Shown: piece after piece, positions 35,236-43,938 of the stretch
How positions within the stretch are numbered: position 1 is the stretch's first letter
Layout of the letters: each line of letters starts with the position of its first letter
Assembly (NCBI RefSeq): GCF_022808175.1
Contig: NZ_JALGBX010000030.1
Coordinates: 57,274 to 121,273 of the forward strand
Direction: 5' to 3'
DNA: 64,000 bases
Origin: Streptomyces sp. AP-93
GTDB taxonomy: Bacteria > Actinomycetota > Actinomycetes > Streptomycetales > Streptomycetaceae
Program-made: the position numbers and the translations under genes
Notes under the pieces: generated by a model
What the model was told of the DNA's origin: nothing
What the model saw: only the letters and a program-made list of their open reading frames with translations
The model's database searches: none

Positions 35236-36513
35236 TTAGAAGAACGTCCGGACGTACTCCGTGACCGTGCCGTCGGCCTCCACCACCGGGATCAGCGGCC
35301 ACTTCTCGAAGATGGTGCACGGGTGGGACATCCCCAGCGCCACCCAGTCGCCGACCTCCACGTCCTCGGCGCGATCCGTCTCCAGCCAGGCGTGCTGGTC
35401 GGACAGCTTGAGGACGCGGATCCCCGTCGCCGGGCGCTCGGCGCCGGTGAGCGGATCGCGGACCAGCTCCGCCTCGGGCAGCCCCAGGTCGTACGCGATG
35501 TCCCGCTTGCCGGCGTTCACGAACGCCTGGGTGGGGGAGGGGCGGGAGACCACCTGCGCCCAGAGCCGGAAGGCGGGGCGCAGACCGCCCTCCTCGGGGA
35601 CCCGGTTGAAGGGGGTGAGGCGGGTGTACCAGCCGTGGTCGTGGGAGACGTACGCACCGGAGCGCAGCAGCTTCAAGGCCGGCCGCGAGAGCTCCGGGAG
35701 CTCGGCGAACACGTCGGCGACGGCGTCGAACCAGGCGGAGCCGCCCGCGCTGACGACGATCTCGTCGACGCCCTCGAACCGCCCCGCCTTGTCGAACTCG
35801 GCCGCCAGGCCGGTGAGCCGGCGCAGGTAGGCGTGCACGGAGTCCGGGTCGGCCCCGGGCACCTCCGCCTCGTACCCGGCGATGCCGACCAGGCGCAGGG
35901 TGTCCGTACCCGCCACCGCGTCGGCGACGGCCCGGCAGTCCTCGTCGGTACGGGCCCCCGTGCGGGCGCCTTCCCCGGCGCCGAGCTCGACGACCACGTC
36001 GATGCGCTGCGGTTGGCCCGCCAGGGCCCGGTCCATGAGCTGGACCCCGCGCACGGAGTCCACGTAGCAGACGAAGCGGAAGGCGGGGTCCGCGGCGAGC
36101 TCGGCGGCCACCCAGCGCAGGGCGGCGGCGTCGACGAGCTCGTTGGCGAGGAAGATCCGCTGGATGCCGAACGCCCGGTAGACGCGGGCCTGGTGGGGGA
36201 CGGCCGCGGTGATGCCCCAGGCGCCGTGGTCGAGCTGACGCCGGAACAGCTGCGGGGCCATGCAGGTCTTGCCGTGCGGGGCGAAGGCCAGGCCGTGGCG
36301 CTCGGCGTAGGTGCCGAGGGCAGTGAGGTTGTGGCTCAGCGCCTCCGCGTCGAGGGTCAGGACGGGCGTGGTGAACCCGCCGGTGTGGAGGTTGCGCCGC
36401 TGGGCCGTGAGCTCCCCGACGGTGAGGCCCGCCTGCCCGGCGTCCGGGGGGAGTCCCTTGAACCGGTGGTCCACCGGCTCCTGGGCGAGGGCCTGGACGG
36501 GGTCGCTGGGCAT
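35236..36513 (-). CDS. PLP D-amino-acid deaminase / D-threonine aldolase family (DSD1-like)
   Basis: A 425-residue fold-type III PLP enzyme: alanine-racemase-like N-terminal barrel with PLP Lys82 in APHGKTCMAP, and a C-terminal D-serine-dehydratase domain with likely zinc ligands His374 (SDQH) and Cys399 (SHPC). Reactions in the family are D-serine or D-threonine breakdown to keto acid and ammonia, or aldehyde and glycine. GGAGG lies before the ATG. Linkage to D-aminoacylase and divergent IclR/RidA points to D-amino-acid catabolism. Confidence 0.87.
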   Translation of the reverse strand: MPSDPVQALAQEPVDHRFKGLPPDAGQAGLTVGELTAQRRNLHTGGFTTPVLTLDAEALSHNLTALGTYAERHGLAFAPHGKTCMAPQLFRRQLDHGAWGITAAVPHQARVYRAFGIQRIFLANELVDAAALRWVAAELAADPAFRFVCYVDSVRGVQLMDRALAGQPQRIDVVVELGAGEGARTGARTDEDCRAVADAVAGTDTLRLVGIAGYEAEVPGADPDSVHAYLRRLTGLAAEFDKAGRFEGVDEIVVSAGGSAWFDAVADVFAELPELSRPALKLLRSGAYVSHDHGWYTRLTPFNRVPEEGGLRPAFRLWAQVVSRPSPTQAFVNAGKRDIAYDLGLPEAELVRDPLTGAERPATGIRVLKLSDQHAWLETDRAEDVEVGDWVALGMSHPCTIFEKWPLIPVVEADGTVTEYVRTFF

Positions 36514-36539
36514 GTGGTGTGCCTCCAGGGGGTTGCGGT

Positions 36540-36558
36540 TGTTGCGTACAGTGCAACA
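36540..36558. promoter_or_regulatory. Candidate IclR operator
   Basis: Inverted repeat TGTTGC-N7-GCAACA in the 136-bp divergent region between the deaminase and iclR-type genes, the natural place for the IclR regulator to act. Confidence 0.5.
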
Positions 36559-36649
36559 GTCGTTGCGCGTACCGCTGCATGCTGTCTAACATCCCGGATG
36601 ACGACGGGTCAACGGGTCCGGGTCCGGGTTCCGTACGGAGGTACACGGC

Positions 36650-37423
36650 GTGAGCCAGTCGGTGGAGCGGGCGCTGCGGATCCTGCCTGCGCTGGCCAAG
36701 GGGCCGGCCGGGCTCGGCGAGGTCGCCGAGGTGCTCGACGTGCACAAGAGCACGGCCCTGCGGCTGCTGCGGACCCTCCAGGAACACGGCTTCGTGTACC
36801 GGCAGGGCGACGGGCGCTACCGGCTCGGGGCCTCCCTCTTCGCCCTGGCCTGCGAGTCCATCGAGAACCTCGACGTGCGCGAGATCGCCCACCCCCACCT
36901 GCTGGAACTGAATCGGACCACCGGGCACACCGTGCACCTCGCCCTGCACCAGGACGACGAGGTCGTCTACGTCGACAAGGTGGACAGCCGCTACGCGGTA
37001 CGGATGTACTCGCGCATCGGCCGGCCCGTCCCCCTCACCGTCGCCGCCGTGGCGAAGCTGCTGATCGCCGACCTGCCGGAGGCGGAGCGCCGGGCGCTGG
37101 CCGCGCGCATCGAGTACCCGGCCTACACCTCCCGCTCCACCCCCGACGCCGCCGCGTACCTGCGCGAGCTGGACCTCGTACGCGCCCAGGGGTGGGCCAC
37201 GGACCTCGGCGGCCACGAGGAGTCCCTGAACTGCCTGGCCGCCCCCGTCCGCGGACCCGACGGCCGCGTGGTCGCCGCGATGTCCGTCTCCGCCCCCGGA
37301 GTGGTCCTCCCCGTCGCGGGGCTGCTCGAACTCCTCCCGCTCGTACGGCAGACCGCCGACGCCATCGGCCGCGAGTACTCAGGCTCGGGCCCCGTGCAGG
37401 AACAGGAAGAAGACAGGCCATGA
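36650..37423 (+). CDS. IclR-family transcriptional regulator
   Basis: A 257-residue regulator with GTG start and GGAGG upstream. N-terminal winged helix (about 1-65): SVERALRILPAL, LGEVAEVLDVHKSTALRLL. C-terminal effector domain with VHLALHQDDEVVYVDKVD and AAPVRGPDGRVVAAMSVSAP. It is divergent from the D-amino-acid deaminase/deacylase genes and coupled to ridA by an ATGA overlap, so it very likely controls both arms. Confidence 0.92.
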   Translation: MSQSVERALRILPALAKGPAGLGEVAEVLDVHKSTALRLLRTLQEHGFVYRQGDGRYRLGASLFALACESIENLDVREIAHPHLLELNRTTGHTVHLALHQDDEVVYVDKVDSRYAVRMYSRIGRPVPLTVAAVAKLLIADLPEAERRALAARIEYPAYTSRSTPDAAAYLRELDLVRAQGWATDLGGHEESLNCLAAPVRGPDGRVVAAMSVSAPGVVLPVAGLLELLPLVRQTADAIGREYSGSGPVQEQEEDRP

Positions 37424-37839
37424 CCGTCAAGACCGCGATCGCCCCCGCCACCCACACCGACCCGCCCGCGAAGTTCTCGCACGGCGTCCGCAAGGGCAAC
37501 ATCCTCCAGGTCGCCGGCCAGGTCGGCTTCCTCCCGCACGTGGACGGGCAGGCGCCCACGCCGGCCGGACCCACCCTGCGCGAGCAGACCCTCCAGACGC
37601 TGGAGAACGTCCGCTCCGTCCTGGAGGCGGGCGGTGCCACCTGGGACGACGTGATGATGCTGCGCGTCTACCTCACCGACACCACCCACTTCGCGGAGAT
37701 GAACGCGATCTACAACGCCTACTTCGAGGAGCAGAACCTCAAGGAGGCCCCGTCCGCCCGCACCACCGTGTACGTGGGCCTCCCCGGCGGCCTGCTGATC
37801 GAGATCGACGCCCTCGCGGTGCTCGACGCCGGGGCCTGA
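37420..37839 (+). CDS. RidA/YjgF-family enamine/imine deaminase
   Basis: A 139-residue member of the Rid family. The catalytic Arg114 (PSARTTVYVGLP) and the conserved Glu128 (IEIDALAV) are present, as is GQVGF near 33-37. It hydrolyses reactive enamine/imine intermediates released by PLP dehydratases, which fits the divergent PLP deaminase. Start overlaps the iclR-type stop. Confidence 0.9.
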   Translation: MTVKTAIAPATHTDPPAKFSHGVRKGNILQVAGQVGFLPHVDGQAPTPAGPTLREQTLQTLENVRSVLEAGGATWDDVMMLRVYLTDTTHFAEMNAIYNAYFEEQNLKEAPSARTTVYVGLPGGLLIEIDALAVLDAGA

Positions 37840-37946
37840 GCCGGGGCCTGCGGCCCGCATCTCGGAGTGTGTGCGAACCGGTGATCATCTTCCGCATTTT
37901 GTGTATCTTGAGCGCGCTTTGTACACACAATGTGGGGGGAACTCTC

Positions 37947-38441
37947 TTGCGCAAGCTCTCTGTCATAGCCGCGGCCGTCGCCACGGGCACGCTGGCCGTC
38001 CTCGCCGCCACCCCGGCCCAGGCCGCCGAGTCGGGCTTCTCCCTGAAGATCCGCGGAGTCCAGTACGACGCCCCCGGCGCGGACTCCAACAGCTGCTCCA
38101 CCGGCAACACCGCCGCGGAGTACCTGACGATCAAGAACTACTCCACCACGTCGACGGTCAACCTCAAGGGCTACGTCGTCAAGGACGCCACCGGCAACCG
38201 CTTCACCTTCACCAACAACCACTACCTGCAGCCCGGTGACTTCGTGAAGCTCCGCGGCGGCCACGGCACCGAGTCCGACGCCGGCAACGTGGCCTACCGC
38301 GGCAGCTGCAACTTCATCTGGAACAACGACCGCGACACGATCTACCTGTCCACCCCGTCCGGCAAGTCCGCGGATTCCCACTCCTACACCAAGAGCGGAT
38401 CCGACTCCGACGGCAACGGGTACATCACCTTCCACGGCTGA
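37947..38441 (+). CDS. Secreted lamin-tail-domain protein
   Basis: A 164-residue exported protein. I start at TTG 37947, with GGGGGGAA about seven bases upstream, because a typical signal (RKLSVIAAAVATGTLAVLA, cut after AQA) begins there. The mature part is one lamin tail domain: EYLTIKNYS, NLKGYVVKDATGNRFTF, LQPGDFVKLRGG and NNDRDTIYL. Such domains bind surfaces or partners in secreted bacterial proteins; no enzyme domain is present. TTGTGTATC and TTTGTACAC stretches upstream may hold the promoter. Confidence 0.8.
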   Translation: MRKLSVIAAAVATGTLAVLAATPAQAAESGFSLKIRGVQYDAPGADSNSCSTGNTAAEYLTIKNYSTTSTVNLKGYVVKDATGNRFTFTNNHYLQPGDFVKLRGGHGTESDAGNVAYRGSCNFIWNNDRDTIYLSTPSGKSADSHSYTKSGSDSDGNGYITFHG

Positions 38442-38449
38442 CCGGCGCA

Positions 38450-38481
38450 GACCGGCGGCGGGCCAACTGCCGCCGCCGGTC
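38450..38481 (+). terminator. Terminator after lamin-tail gene
   Basis: Perfect 12-bp stem GACCGGCGGCGG/CCGCCGCCGGTC with an 8-nt loop. Confidence 0.8.
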
Positions 38482-38581
38482 CCGCGGTCCGGGTCCTGGA
38501 CGTGATCGCCCATTGGGTACCCTCACGGGTGACTCGGGGCGCCGGCGGGGGCCGGAACGCCGCCAGCAGGGACGGATCCTC

Positions 38582-40471
38582 ATGAGCAGCGCACCTTCGG
38601 CAGGCATCTTCCAACCGCTCAAGGCGGACGATCCCGAGGTCGTGGGCGGTTACCGGCTCGCGGCGGTGCTCGGTGCGGGCGGCATGGGCAAGGTGTACCT
38701 CTCGTACACGCCGGGCGGCCGGCCCATCGCGATCAAGGTGATCCGGTCCGAGTTCGGCGAGGACCCCGAGTTCCGCCGGCGCTTCCAGCAGGAAGTGCGG
38801 TCCGCGGAGCGGGTCCAGGGCCTCTACACCGCACCGGTCATCGACTCGGACACCGAGGGCTCCCAGCCCTGGCTGGCCACGGCCTACGTGCCCGGCCCCT
38901 CGCTCGCGCACGCCGTGGCCCACCACGGCGCACTGCCGCCGCGCAGCGTGCTGCTGCTGGCCGTCGGGGTCGCCGAGGCCCTGACCGTCATCCACGGCGC
39001 GGGCATCGTGCACCGCGACCTGAAGCCCGCCAACGTCCTCCTCGCCTCCGACGGCCCGCGCGTCATCGACTTCGGCATCGCCCGCGCGGCCGACAGCACC
39101 GCCCTGACCAGCACGGGCGTCAGCATCGGCACCCCGGCGTTCATGGCGCCCGAACAGGCCTCGGCGGGCACGATCAGCCCGGCCACCGACGTCTTCGCCC
39201 TCGGCCAGATCGCGGCCTTCGCGGCGATCGGCTCCTCCGTCTACGGGGACGGGCCCTCGCACGCCGTGCTCTACCGGATCGTGCACGAGGACCCCGACCT
39301 CAGCGGGCTGCCCGAGGAACTGCGGCCCCTGGTGACCCGCTGCCTCAGCCGCGACCCGGCCGACCGCCCGGCGCCGACCGAGGTCATCGCACTGTGCCAC
39401 GCCGCCTCGGCCGCTCCGCTGCGCCAGGGGGAGGACTGGCTGCCGCGCGCGATCGCCGGTTCCATCACCGAGCGGGTGCAGCTGCTCCCCGCCCCGGCGC
39501 CCACCCCGCTGCCGAAGGCGGCCACGGCGGCTCCGATTCCGGCTCCGGCTCCGACTCCGACGGAACTCGCCGCGCAGCCGCCGGCCCCGAGCACGCCTCC
39601 GGCCGCCCCCGCCGCGCCCGGGTACACGCCCACCGGCCTGGCCGCCGCCCCGACGCACGCCGCTCCGGCGCAGCCCGGACCGGCGACGGTGCCGACCGGC
39701 TACGGGACACCGCCGCCGTACGCGCAGCCTCCGCACCAGCAGCCCCCGTACCCGCAGCCCGCGTACGCGCAGCCTCCGCGCCAGCAGCCTTCGTACGCGC
39801 AGCCGACGTACGCCCAGCCCGGCTACGCGCAGCCCGGGTGGGGGCAGCCCGCGTACCCGCCCGCGCCGACCCGCCCCAAGCGGACCGGGCTGATCGTCAC
39901 CCTGTCCGTCGTGGGCGCCGTCATCGGGCTCGCCGTCCTCGGGTCCCTGCTGCCGGACGACTCCAAGAAGAACGGTGCGGCCGGGTCGCCCGGCAGCGGC
40001 GGCGGCACGGCGAGCGCGAGCGCCTCGCCCGGCGGGTCCGGCAAGCGCGCCGACCCGCAGCCGGTCTCTTACCAGCGCATCGAGATGCCCGAGAACCACC
40101 AGGTGATGTTCGCCGACAATCCGCCGCGCCCCGCCGAGACCAAGAGCGGCGTGCTCTACGGAAGCGGGGACCTCTTCTACTACCGGGACACCCTGTTCGG
40201 GGACGAGAGGTTCGGCACCGACAACGGCAAGCTCGTCCTGCTGAACAACTCCGAGAAGGGCTCCCTGGAGACCTGCCGCACGGTGACGCGCTTCACCGAG
40301 AAGCTGGGCCTCGACGAGCTCACGGACGGTTCGCAGGTCTGCGTGCTGAGCAAGGCCGGGCACATCGCCGTGGCCACCTTCCGCGGCAGGACGGGCGACA
40401 AGGAGTCGACCCGGTACATCACCGTCGACCTCACGATCTGGCGCAACGCCCAGGACGCGGCGAAGGACTAG
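38582..40471 (+). CDS. Hanks-type Ser/Thr protein kinase with extracellular domain
   Basis: A 629-residue membrane kinase. Gly loop GAGGMG (31-36), Lys52, HRDLKPAN (144-151, Asp146), DFG (163-165) and the APE-like MAPEQ are intact. Residues ~300-430 are a Pro/Ala/Gln linker with repeated YAQP units, encoded by reiterated TACGCGCAGCC (about 39715-39860). One membrane helix (436-457) leads to a ~170-residue extracellular domain without PASTA repeats; it may sense a ligand. Start ATG 38582 follows a GGGACGGA site. Substrates are not indicated by neighbours. Confidence 0.92.
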   Translation: MSSAPSAGIFQPLKADDPEVVGGYRLAAVLGAGGMGKVYLSYTPGGRPIAIKVIRSEFGEDPEFRRRFQQEVRSAERVQGLYTAPVIDSDTEGSQPWLATAYVPGPSLAHAVAHHGALPPRSVLLLAVGVAEALTVIHGAGIVHRDLKPANVLLASDGPRVIDFGIARAADSTALTSTGVSIGTPAFMAPEQASAGTISPATDVFALGQIAAFAAIGSSVYGDGPSHAVLYRIVHEDPDLSGLPEELRPLVTRCLSRDPADRPAPTEVIALCHAASAAPLRQGEDWLPRAIAGSITERVQLLPAPAPTPLPKAATAAPIPAPAPTPTELAAQPPAPSTPPAAPAAPGYTPTGLAAAPTHAAPAQPGPATVPTGYGTPPPYAQPPHQQPPYPQPAYAQPPRQQPSYAQPTYAQPGYAQPGWGQPAYPPAPTRPKRTGLIVTLSVVGAVIGLAVLGSLLPDDSKKNGAAGSPGSGGGTASASASPGGSGKRADPQPVSYQRIEMPENHQVMFADNPPRPAETKSGVLYGSGDLFYYRDTLFGDERFGTDNGKLVLLNNSEKGSLETCRTVTRFTEKLGLDELTDGSQVCVLSKAGHIAVATFRGRTGDKESTRYITVDLTIWRNAQDAAKD

Positions 40472-40484
40472 CCGGGCCCGTGCG

Positions 40485-40500
40485 AGGGGGGCGCCCCCCT
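40485..40500. terminator. Palindromic terminator
   Basis: Perfect palindrome AGGGGGGCGCCCCCCT followed by a second GGGGCGCCCC, between the convergent kinase and carboxypeptidase genes. Confidence 0.65.
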
Positions 40501-40536
40501 GGCGGTGGGGCGCCCCGGTTCACGTGACGACCGGCG

Positions 40537-41874
40537 CTACGGGCAGTACTGCGCCTGCTTGCCGATCGACCGGTACATGCAGTCCGCGTTCTCCAGGAGC
40601 TGGAGCACCGCGTCCTTGTTGCGCGCCGTCTCGCGGTCGATGACCTCGTCCGGCGGGTAGAAGCCGCCGCCGCTCGAACTGGCCGGGTACATCTCGAAGG
40701 TGTAGCCGAAGATCTTCTGGTCACCCCACAGCCAGTCGTCGATCGTGCCGTCCGTGATGTAGAGGTCACTGGACTGCTCGGCCGTGTAGCCGTTGCTCGC
40801 CGCCATCTTCTGACCGACCGCCTTGAAGGCGCCCAGGTCGTCGGCGGTCAGTCCGGGCGCCGTGTCGTTGTACGTCCACCCGTACGGCCACAGCACGAGC
40901 TCGCTGTACGTGTGGAAGTCGATGGCGGCCGTGATCTGCTGCTTGCCGCCGATCACGCGGCTGCGCACGAAGTCGGAGACCGCCTTCACCTCGGGCGTCG
41001 ACTCGGCGGCCGGGCCCCGGTAGGTCTCGGAGCTCTTGCTGCTGCTGGAGCCGCCGCAGCAGCCCCACTTGTAGTTCCAGTTGCGGTTCTCGTCCGTGCC
41101 GACATAGGAGGAGCCGGCGTTGGGCTGCCGGTTCTTGCGCCAGGAGCGGTACGAGCCGGAGGCGATGTCGTACTCGCCGCCGTCCGGGTTGAGGTCGGGG
41201 ATGATCCAGATCTCGCGGCCGTTGACCGCGTTGGTGACCCTGGAGTCCGTCCCGTACTTCGAGCCGAACTCCTTGATCAGGTAGAGGGCCATCTCGACCG
41301 TCAGGTGCTCACGGGCGTGCTGGTGCGCGGTGAAGAGCACCTCGGGCTCGGCCTCGTCGGTCGCGACGTTGTCGCTGATCTTGATCGCGACGAGGTCCCG
41401 GCCCTGGTAGGACTTCCCGATGACCCGCTTGCTGATGATCGAGGGGTACTGGGCGACGCGCTGGTCGATCTCCGCGCTCGCCTCGGCGTAGTTGTGGTAG
41501 AGCGCGTCCTTCGACGGGAAGTCGTTGATCCCGGCGGCGATGTCGCGCCCGTCGGAGCGGTCCGGCGGTCCGGGCAGCGCGGTCAGCTCGTAGCCGAGTG
41601 CGCGCAGCTTCTTGGCCTGCATCGTGTCGGCGCTGACGACGACCGAGCGGGCGTCCACCTCGTCGATGGAGATGCCGGTACGGAGCAGGGCGGTGCGTTC
41701 CGTCGCCGTGGACGGTCCCTGGATCTCGTACTGGACGATCGACTCGTCCTGGGTGGCGGTCGACGGGGTGGGCGGCGGGGCTGCCGTCGCGCTCATGCCG
41801 TAGGCGGGTGCGCCGAGCGCGAGCGCGAGAAGGGCCGCCGTGATGGCGGCCCTTCGGCGGTGGTGGAGCCGCAT
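40537..41874 (-). CDS. Secreted M14 zinc carboxypeptidase
   Basis: A 445-residue exported enzyme of the carboxypeptidase A/T family. Signal peptide ~1-32; propeptide to about 115; catalytic domain with HQHARE (His186, Glu189), His321 in AIDFHTYSE and the general base Glu394 in TFEMYP. The NRNWNYKWG segment (263-271) holds substrate-binding residues. AGGAGA precedes the ATG. It is likely a scavenging extracellular peptidase. Confidence 0.93.
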   Translation of the reverse strand: MRLHHRRRAAITAALLALALGAPAYGMSATAAPPPTPSTATQDESIVQYEIQGPSTATERTALLRTGISIDEVDARSVVVSADTMQAKKLRALGYELTALPGPPDRSDGRDIAAGINDFPSKDALYHNYAEASAEIDQRVAQYPSIISKRVIGKSYQGRDLVAIKISDNVATDEAEPEVLFTAHQHAREHLTVEMALYLIKEFGSKYGTDSRVTNAVNGREIWIIPDLNPDGGEYDIASGSYRSWRKNRQPNAGSSYVGTDENRNWNYKWGCCGGSSSSKSSETYRGPAAESTPEVKAVSDFVRSRVIGGKQQITAAIDFHTYSELVLWPYGWTYNDTAPGLTADDLGAFKAVGQKMAASNGYTAEQSSDLYITDGTIDDWLWGDQKIFGYTFEMYPASSSGGGFYPPDEVIDRETARNKDAVLQLLENADCMYRSIGKQAQYCP

Positions 41875-41983
41875 GCGTTCTCCTGGGTGGGAGTGTGGGG
41901 GTAGCCGTGCGGACGCGCACAGCGTGCTCTCGTGGCATGTCCGGGTCAAGAACACGAACCGGCCATCCCCACACACCTACCTG

Positions 41984-43681
41984 CTACGGCAGCCCGTGGA
42001 CCTTCGGACCCACCGCGTTGGACCAAGCACTACCCGCCTTGGCGTCCCAGTTGGTCGACCAGGTCATCGCGCCGCGCAGTCCCGGGTAGGTCTTCGACGG
42101 CTTGAAGTTTCCGCAGCTCGTGCCCCGGGTCAGGCAGTCCAGCGCGTTGTTCACGATGGCCGGCGAGACGTAGCCGCTGCCCGCGCCGCTGGGCGAGGCC
42201 GGGACCCCGATGCCCACCTGCGAGGGGTCGAGCCCGCCCTCGAGCTGGATGCAAGCCAGTGCGGTGAGGAAGTCCACCGAGCCCTGGTGGTAGACGTTGC
42301 CGTCGCAGCCGTTCATCGAGCCGCTGTTGTAGTACTGCATGTTGACGACGGTGAGGATGTCCTTCACGGCGAGCGCCGTCTTGAAGTAGCCGCCCTGCGT
42401 CGACTGCATGTCGATGGTCTGCGGGGCCATGGTGAGGACGAGCGAGGGCCCGGCCTTCGCCGACAGCGCGCGCAGCGCCTGGGTCATGTAGGTCGGGTTC
42501 AGGCCGTTCTCCAGGTCGATGTCGATCCCGGTGAAGCCGTACTCCTGCATCAGGGCGTACGCGGAGTTCGCGAGGTTGGTCGCGGACGCCGAGTCGTTGA
42601 CCGTGATGGTGCCCTTCTCGCCGCCGATGGAGAGGATGACCGACTTGCCGGCCGCCTTCTTCGCCGCGATGTCCGCCTTGAACTGCGGGACCGTGTAGCC
42701 GCCGAGTCCGGCCGAGTCGAGGGCGAAGGTGATGCCGCCGGGCGTGGCCGTGGCGTCGGCGAAGGAGACGGCGATGATGTCGTACTGCGCGGAGACGTCG
42801 GAGATCTTCTGGACGGTCGCGCCGTTGTTGAAGTTCTGCCAGTAGCCGGTCAGCGCGTGCTTGGGCACCGCCGGGTTCGGGTTGCCGCCCCCGCCGCCGG
42901 TGGTGGTGCCGGTGACCGCCGCGCCCTTCGCGCCCTCGCCGGCCGCGTTGTACGCGCTCACCTGGAAGGCGTACGAGGTCGATGCGGCGAGCCCGGTGAT
43001 CTGCGCGGAGGTGCCGGAGGTCACGGTCTGGACGCGGACGCCGTCCTGATACACGTAATACCCGGCGGCGCCGGTGACCGTGTTCCACGAAAGGGTGAGC
43101 CCGCTGGAGCTCTGGCCGGAAACGGCGCTGCCGGCCGGGGCGCCGGGGATGGTCGGCGAGGGGTCGGTGCCGCCCCCGCCGTCGGGGCCGAAGACGCTGA
43201 ACTCGTCGACCACGAAGCCCGGCTGTCCGTACCAGCCGTGGGTGTAGACGGTGACCTGGGTGGTGCTCGGCCCGGTGGTGAAGGTGGTGGACAGCTTCTG
43301 GAAGCCGCCGCCGGTGCCGGGGGTCCAGGTGGAGACGTCCTGGGTGCCGGTCCCGGTCGCGCCGAGGTACACGTACGAGCCGTTGACCTGCTGGCTCAGC
43401 GTGTACGTCGAACTCGGCTTGACCGTGACGACCTGGCTGCACCGGGCGTTGTCCTGGCCCGCCGGGGTGGCCTTGAGGGCGCCGGCCCCCGCGAAGACGG
43501 GGGAGGAGACGACGGCGCCGCTGCCGGAGGTGCAGGTCCAGTTGGCGAGGCCGGACTCGAAGCCGCCGTTGCGGACGACGTTGACGTCGGCGGCCTGGGC
43601 GGTGCCGGTGGCCAGGGCGGTGAGCCCGGCGGCAGCCAGGGTCACGGCGAGCGGGATGGCGAGGGAGCGTATGCGGTTCAC
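41984..43681 (-). CDS. Secreted chitinase, GH18, with CBM and fibronectin III domains
   Basis: A 565-residue exported chitinase with GTG start and CCGGAG upstream. Signal peptide 1-31 (AQA cut); carbohydrate-binding jelly roll ~33-165; Gly/Pro linker; fibronectin III ~178-262; Gly linker; GH18 barrel ~273-565. Catalytic DIDLE at 387-391 (Glu391 acid); the first Asp of the DxxDxDxE motif is Thr384, as in some streptomycete ChiC/ChiD-type enzymes. It hydrolyses chitin outside the cell. A DasR-like site lies in its promoter, linking it to GlcNAc signalling. Confidence 0.94.
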   Translation of the reverse strand: MNRIRSLAIPLAVTLAAAGLTALATGTAQAADVNVVRNGGFESGLANWTCTSGSGAVVSSPVFAGAGALKATPAGQDNARCSQVVTVKPSSTYTLSQQVNGSYVYLGATGTGTQDVSTWTPGTGGGFQKLSTTFTTGPSTTQVTVYTHGWYGQPGFVVDEFSVFGPDGGGGTDPSPTIPGAPAGSAVSGQSSSGLTLSWNTVTGAAGYYVYQDGVRVQTVTSGTSAQITGLAASTSYAFQVSAYNAAGEGAKGAAVTGTTTGGGGGNPNPAVPKHALTGYWQNFNNGATVQKISDVSAQYDIIAVSFADATATPGGITFALDSAGLGGYTVPQFKADIAAKKAAGKSVILSIGGEKGTITVNDSASATNLANSAYALMQEYGFTGIDIDLENGLNPTYMTQALRALSAKAGPSLVLTMAPQTIDMQSTQGGYFKTALAVKDILTVVNMQYYNSGSMNGCDGNVYHQGSVDFLTALACIQLEGGLDPSQVGIGVPASPSGAGSGYVSPAIVNNALDCLTRGTSCGNFKPSKTYPGLRGAMTWSTNWDAKAGSAWSNAVGPKVHGLP

Positions 43682-43772
43682 GTGGGCTCCGGTGGGGGGA
43701 GTGGGGAAGTGAGGTCGCGTCATAGGCGTGTCTGGGGCATGTCTGGGGCAAGTGGGGTGCCCCGAGGCCAAG

Positions 43773-43797
43773 TTGGTCTAGTCCAATGTCCATGTCA
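43773..43797 (-). promoter_or_regulatory. Chitinase promoter with dre-like DasR site
   Basis: TTGGTCTAGTCCAA (43773-43786) differs at one core position from the DasR element TGGTCTAGACCA. A TTGACA -35 box (43797-43792, minus strand) lies directly upstream, so the site falls in the spacer/-10 area about 90 bp before the start. This matches known streptomycete chitinase promoters. Confidence 0.75.
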
Positions 43798-43938
43798 AGA
43801 GTGTTTGCAATATGGCTTGAACTGATCGACCGCGCCGTCATCTTCCGATCCTTGTTGTCCGGATTTTCCCGCCCCCCGTGACACGTGCCCGTGGCACGGG
43901 AATGTGTAAGGCCCTGCCCTGTCAGGAAGGACGTGGAT

